From Paenibacillus terricola (GTDB lineage Bacteria; Bacillota; Bacilli; Paenibacillales; Paenibacillaceae), in NCBI RefSeq assembly GCF_014779765.1, contig NZ_JACXZA010000003.1:124001-188000 (forward strand): a DNA stretch of 64,000 nt, written 5' to 3'. Below are positions 60,516-64,000 of this stretch, piece by piece (position 1 is the first letter of the stretch; every line of letters starts with the position of its first letter). Below the pieces are notes generated by a model. It was not told the DNA's origin, ran no database searches, and saw nothing but the letters and a program-made list of their open reading frames with translations. Made by a program: the position numbers and the translations under genes.

Positions 60516-61511
60516 TTAGCCAACAATACCTGATTGTTCAAAGTTCTCTACTATACGCCTCTGGACAAGGAAGTAGATGATCAACAGTGGCAGAAGATAG
60601 ATGATGGCTGCCGCTTGCTTCACTGCGTCAAAGGAGAATGTCGTTGCACCAGGCACCGCATACCATGTTTTAATCGCATACAAAATATTTTGGATGTTAC
60701 CCTCAGAGAAGGTGGTCACCAGCTTATTGCTTAAGTACGGTCCGTCTGGATGGAAGTAGCCTGTATAGTAGGTGTCCCCGTAATTCCATACGAACGCTAG
60801 AATCGCAACCGTCATAACAGCCGGAACAGCATTCGGGAGCGCAACTCTGAAGTACGTTTTGTAGAAGCCGCAGCCGTCCATATAAGCAGCTTCCTCCAGC
60901 TCCTTCGGCAGTCCTTTGAAGAATTGCCGGAATACGAAGATGAACATGCTCTGCTTCACGCCGAATCCGAAGAACGCAATTAAGTAGAGCGTATAAGGCT
61001 GATTGATTAAGTCTATCGTGCTGCCATGAAGCGCCGTAATGATGCCGAACACATCAAAGTGCTTGAAACTCAAGTATTGCGAAATGAGCAGCGACTGTGG
61101 CGGTACAACGAAGGACACGATGACGAGAACCGTCAGCACACTACGTCCCCAGAACTCTACCCTGCCTAACGAATACCCCGCTATTGCGCATACAAAGATC
61201 TGAATAACGGCGATGATAACGCCGTAACCGATCGATTGCAGCATCGGAACGAAGTTGCCGAACACCAGTCGAATGGCCGCCTGGAAGCTGACGGTCGAAT
61301 ACTTGATCGGCACCCAGATGACGTCGGGATTCCCGAGATCCTCAATATTGTTGAAAACGACTGGAATGAGTTTAATTAATGGATAGATGATGGCAAATCC
61401 CAGACCAATGACAAGCGAGTAGAATAAGAACCCGAATACGAATTTGCTAAACTTTTCTTTGATCACATAACCGTCTATTCGTCTTACGGTCTGTACATCA
61501 CTTTTCGCCAT
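60516..61511 (-). CDS. Carbohydrate ABC transporter permease (CUT1, MsmG/UgpE type)
   Basis: 331 residues with six membrane helices. The EAA loop reads E-L-E-E-A-A-Y-M-D-G-C-G-F-Y-K-T-Y-F-R-V-A-L-P near residue 220, as in the second permease of CUT1 sugar importers. It overlaps the upstream permease gene by 14 bp. Together they form the channel for an oligosaccharide transporter; the binding protein and ATPase are not in the window (the ATPase is usually an unlinked MsmX-type protein). Confidence 0.88.
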   Translation of the reverse strand: MAKSDVQTVRRIDGYVIKEKFSKFVFGFLFYSLVIGLGFAIIYPLIKLIPVVFNNIEDLGNPDVIWVPIKYSTVSFQAAIRLVFGNFVPMLQSIGYGVIIAVIQIFVCAIAGYSLGRVEFWGRSVLTVLVIVSFVVPPQSLLISQYLSFKHFDVFGIITALHGSTIDLINQPYTLYLIAFFGFGVKQSMFIFVFRQFFKGLPKELEEAAYMDGCGFYKTYFRVALPNAVPAVMTVAILAFVWNYGDTYYTGYFHPDGPYLSNKLVTTFSEGNIQNILYAIKTWYAVPGATTFSFDAVKQAAAIIYLLPLLIIYFLVQRRIVENFEQSGIVG

Positions 61512-62430
61512 TGTTCAGTTTCACCACCTTGCTTGTAATGAATAGAAGCAGAAGCAAATCAATCAATACGTTGAATAGATAGACGACCGATAACGAGGAG
61601 CCTACGCCAATGTTGTTCTTATTGAACGCAAAATAGTAGATTTCCGTCGAAATCGACGATTGGAGAAACATATCAACGAACGTATAGACCAGCGCGAACA
61701 ACGAGATGTTTGACAGCAGTGGAAGCGTAATTTTCCAGAATACTTCGTAGCTGTTGGCACCTTCAATGCGAGCGACCTCGTATAGAGATCGATTGATCGA
61801 CTGCAAGCCTGCCAAGAAGATCAACGTCTGAACCCCTGTCTGAGAGATCAGCGTAAAAATGTTGCTGGCAAGGTCGGAAATAAATAACGTCACATTCAGC
61901 GGTAGAAAAGTATAATTGAGCAGGAAATCGATCAGAAAGCTCGTATCAATCTGACTGCTGACTGCTGCATCGGCCACATCGCCGCCCGACGTGATATTGA
62001 CGAGATCCACGACGACCTTCAGTCCCAATACGATTGGAAGGAAGAAGATGACCCGTGCCAGCCCCCGTCCCTTGAACTTCACGTTCACTAGAATGGCGCA
62101 GAACAAGCTGAAGATGACGATAACCGGCGTATTGATGAAGATGTCGATGTTCTCGTCCGTGAATACCCGTAGGAACGTCTGACTCTGACTGGATACTTCC
62201 GAGCGGAATAAGTTAGTGAAATTTTGCAAGCCGACATACTTGAGCGTCATGCCCCCGTTGTCGGCAACGCCTACCTCGTGAAACGAGTATTTGATCGTGT
62301 TCACTAGCGGCTTTATGAAAAACAGGATGAAGCCGATCAGCCACGGCAGCATGAACACGATGCCATGGATTTTTCTCATATTTTGATGAGATATACGCAG
62401 CTTCTTTGGTTTGACCGCTGTACCCTCCAC
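61498..62430 (-). CDS. Carbohydrate ABC transporter permease (CUT1, MsmF/UgpA type)
   Basis: 310 residues. The start is the GTG at 62430, eight bases after a perfect AAGGAGG; the frame stays open for another 64 codons only because it reads through hairpin repeats. M-L-P-W-L-I-G-F-I-L-F-F opens the first helix, and the EAA loop Y-E-V-A-R-I-E-G-A-N-S-Y-E-V-F-W-K-I-T-L-P lies near residue 220. It is the first permease of the pair, downstream of the DUF5696 gene across a 262-bp repeat-filled gap. Confidence 0.88.
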   Translation of the reverse strand: MEGTAVKPKKLRISHQNMRKIHGIVFMLPWLIGFILFFIKPLVNTIKYSFHEVGVADNGGMTLKYVGLQNFTNLFRSEVSSQSQTFLRVFTDENIDIFINTPVIVIFSLFCAILVNVKFKGRGLARVIFFLPIVLGLKVVVDLVNITSGGDVADAAVSSQIDTSFLIDFLLNYTFLPLNVTLFISDLASNIFTLISQTGVQTLIFLAGLQSINRSLYEVARIEGANSYEVFWKITLPLLSNISLFALVYTFVDMFLQSSISTEIYYFAFNKNNIGVGSSLSVVYLFNVLIDLLLLLFITSKVVKLNNGEK

Positions 62431-62449
62431 CTTCGGAACCTCCTTAAAG

Positions 62450-62690
62450 CAATTTTGCTTCTTCTTCGATGTACTGCTTTGCAAGCAAAATTGCTTACCT
62501 CGTAAGCATCCGCTTAGCAATTTGCGTGCTTCTTCGATGTACTTCCTGTAAGCAAATTGCTCACTTCGTAAGCATACGCTTAGCAATTTGCGTGCTTCTT
62601 CGATGCTTCTATTTGAAAGCAAATTGCTAGCTTCGTAAGGATACGCCTAGCAATTTGCTTTCTTCTTCAATCGCTTCTTGTAAACAAATG
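62450..62690. repeat. Three tandem hairpin repeats of about 67 bp in the sugar operon (family D)
   Basis: TTCTTCGATG recurs at 62462, 62530 and 62596, with a decayed copy at 62663 (spacings 68, 66, 67). Each unit contains GCAAATTGCT and AGCAATTTGC flanking about 20 bases (CACTTCGTAAGCATACGCTT), so each can form a hairpin. They fill the gap between the DUF5696 stop and the permease start. Confidence 0.85.
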
Positions 62691-62692
62691 AC

Positions 62693-64000
62693 TTACTTGT
62701 TGGACTCGATGATGTAGCCTAGCGCATCCAGCTGGTGGCCTGCCACGGTAACGGCATATTTGTTGTAGTTGACGATAACCGCCGCTCCGGATGCATAGGT
62801 GGTCTCGAACACGTTTTTCGCCAGCATCTGATGATTGACGATCTGCTTCGAGCCAATCTCTTCAAGTCCTTTGCTGTACTCGGAATATAGAGACTTAATA
62901 GAGTCTTTAATAGCCGAATATTGAATCGAAATATAATCGCTGTATTCCGAATTTTTCAGAACGTCGACGTTCTCCGAGCTAATCGTAAACTTCGGAATGC
63001 TGCCAAGCTCGAACGCCTGTAGCAAGAAGTAGCTGCTTCGATCTCCCGACATGTTCACGTTCAGCGTCGTATATTCCGTCAACCCGTTCATGACGAGTTG
63101 TCTGAATGGAATCGTGCCGTACATCGTGCCATATTCGCTGCTCTCTCTCGAGATATTCTCTGCGTATTGGCTGTAACGGACTTTGTCCATATTCGGATTG
63201 TCCAGCGCGATCGTCTTGCTCTCCGACAGCTTCTTCAAATTGTCCTCGACGATGCTATTAGCCACGACCGGATCGATAATGTCTCGTGGATTGTAGTTCC
63301 CGTAATAGGTCGAACCCATATCATTCACCGCAATATTCGGATAGTCGTCAGAATCCTTGATGAACTTGTTCACCGTATCGCTTAGGATCAACGGATTGAG
63401 CAGATACTGCTTCGTTACATACAAGTTGAACATGCCGCCAGCAAGATCGTACTTCTGGAGGGCAATCGGCTTGCCGTCATAGCCATGCAGCGCGTTCGAT
63501 TTCAGCCAGAAACCATCGCTCGTATCGGATACTCGCATCAGGTCGGCATTCATGAACAGCTGGCTGTCAGTGTTCTGCTTGAAGTAGTCCATCAAGGCAT
63601 TCAACTGCTTGCTGCTGCCGTTAGCCTTGGTCAAGTCCGCCTTGTTCGAGATTGTGTTGTTTATGCCTCCATTGAAGAAGCCCTTGTAGTTCACAACCTT
63701 GTTGACGTCTTGCAGATCGTTCATGATCGATAGCAGTTGATCGTACTTCGTCATCGAATATGGCTTCGTATAAGGGATTCCGAGGAACCGCTTATCCAGC
63801 GTGACCGCTCCGATGACGTCGAGGAACAGCTTCGGCTTCGTATCGTACACGGGCTTCAAGTCGTATTTGTCGATCAAATACTGCTGGTAGCTCTTCGCCA
63901 TGTCATAATACGAGACGTTGCCGCTGAAAAGCTTATATCGAATCGCATAATCGACGTTGATCAAACCCGTCGTAGACAGGAACCTTGCATCGTTGTCGCT
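62693..64000 (-). CDS. DUF5696 family protein, partial
   Basis: The frame is open to the window end, so only the C-terminal 435 or so residues are seen. The D-T-K-P-K-L-F-L-D-V-I-G-A, Y-K-G-F-F-N-G-G, N-D-M-G-S-T-Y-Y-G-N-Y-N-P-R and D-N-P-N-M-D-K-V segments match DUF5696 proteins, large secreted or membrane proteins often beside sugar ABC permeases in Paenibacillus. A role in glycan capture or cleavage is likely but unproven. It is the first visible gene of the permease operon. Confidence 0.75.
   Translation of the reverse strand, partial: SDNDARFLSTTGLINVDYAIRYKLFSGNVSYYDMAKSYQQYLIDKYDLKPVYDTKPKLFLDVIGAVTLDKRFLGIPYTKPYSMTKYDQLLSIMNDLQDVNKVVNYKGFFNGGINNTISNKADLTKANGSSKQLNALMDYFKQNTDSQLFMNADLMRVSDTSDGFWLKSNALHGYDGKPIALQKYDLAGGMFNLYVTKQYLLNPLILSDTVNKFIKDSDDYPNIAVNDMGSTYYGNYNPRDIIDPVVANSIVEDNLKKLSESKTIALDNPNMDKVRYSQYAENISRESSEYGTMYGTIPFRQLVMNGLTEYTTLNVNMSGDRSSYFLLQAFELGSIPKFTISSENVDVLKNSEYSDYISIQYSAIKDSIKSLYSEYSKGLEEIGSKQIVNHQMLAKNVFETTYASGAAVIVNYNKYAVTVAGHQLDALGYIIESNK

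Noticed and set aside
1-64000. tRNA or rRNA genes
   Set aside because: No tRNA cloverleaf consensus or conserved rRNA stretches were noticed on either strand by eye; a covariance-model search was not possible.

Overview
The window looks like a chromosomal segment from a spore-forming Firmicute of the Paenibacillus/Cohnella type. This is inferred from gene content, not from a marker gene. The content includes strong Shine-Dalgarno sites with GTG and TTG starts, YesM/YesN two-component partners, a Spo0A-type DNA-binding domain, a SleB-type spore cell-wall hydrolase, a DUF5696 protein and many carbohydrate-uptake genes. No rRNA, tRNA, CRISPR array, intact prophage or intact transposon was seen.

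0-10 kb: an oxygen-related set (hemerythrin-like, DoxX, CuA-type lipoprotein) is divergent from an Fnr-like regulator, with two identical 16-bp FNR boxes between them. A scar holding an IS-like remnant and a broken response regulator follows. Next comes a tight four-gene operon (class-III aminotransferase, class-II aldolase, MFS carrier, FGGY kinase) that looks like an uncharacterised catabolic pathway.

10-22.6 kb: a chemoreceptor with unusual topology, a modular AA10 lytic polysaccharide monooxygenase (CBM5/12, three FnIII, CBM3), an MFS drug exporter with its TetR repressor, a receiver-less Spo0A-like protein, a gene with an upstream 0A box, and a nuclease-like protein sitting beside a 263-bp tandem repeat.

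22.6-32.1 kb: a sugar-sensing and uptake locus. It has a membrane-anchored sugar-binding protein, YesM-type kinase, YesN-type regulator and XylF in one operon, and a ChvE-MmsA-MmsB type transporter in the next.

32.2-40.1 kb: TetR plus a TetX-like FAD monooxygenase with an operator overlapping its promoter, a DrrAB-type ABC exporter, and the NADPH sulfite reductase genes cysJ-cysI.

40.1-47.5 kb: a 328-bp direct repeat, a SleB-type hydrolase, small hypothetical genes, a GH127 arabinofuranosidase and a divergent AraC regulator.

48.9-55.7 kb: the most striking stretch. It is a run of unrelated small genes, all on the minus strand (APH-like kinase, P-loop kinases, membrane protein, DUF7660, HicB, VOC). 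They are separated by copies of a short element. At the gene 3' side this element carries stop codons in up to three frames, then an intrinsic-terminator-like hairpin, then a second TAACGG motif. I read this as a cassette-like array without a visible integrase.

56-64 kb: GH35, GH30, two sugar ABC permeases and a partial DUF5696 gene form a glycan (possibly arabinogalactan) utilisation locus. Three tandem hairpin repeats of about 67 bp lie inside this operon.
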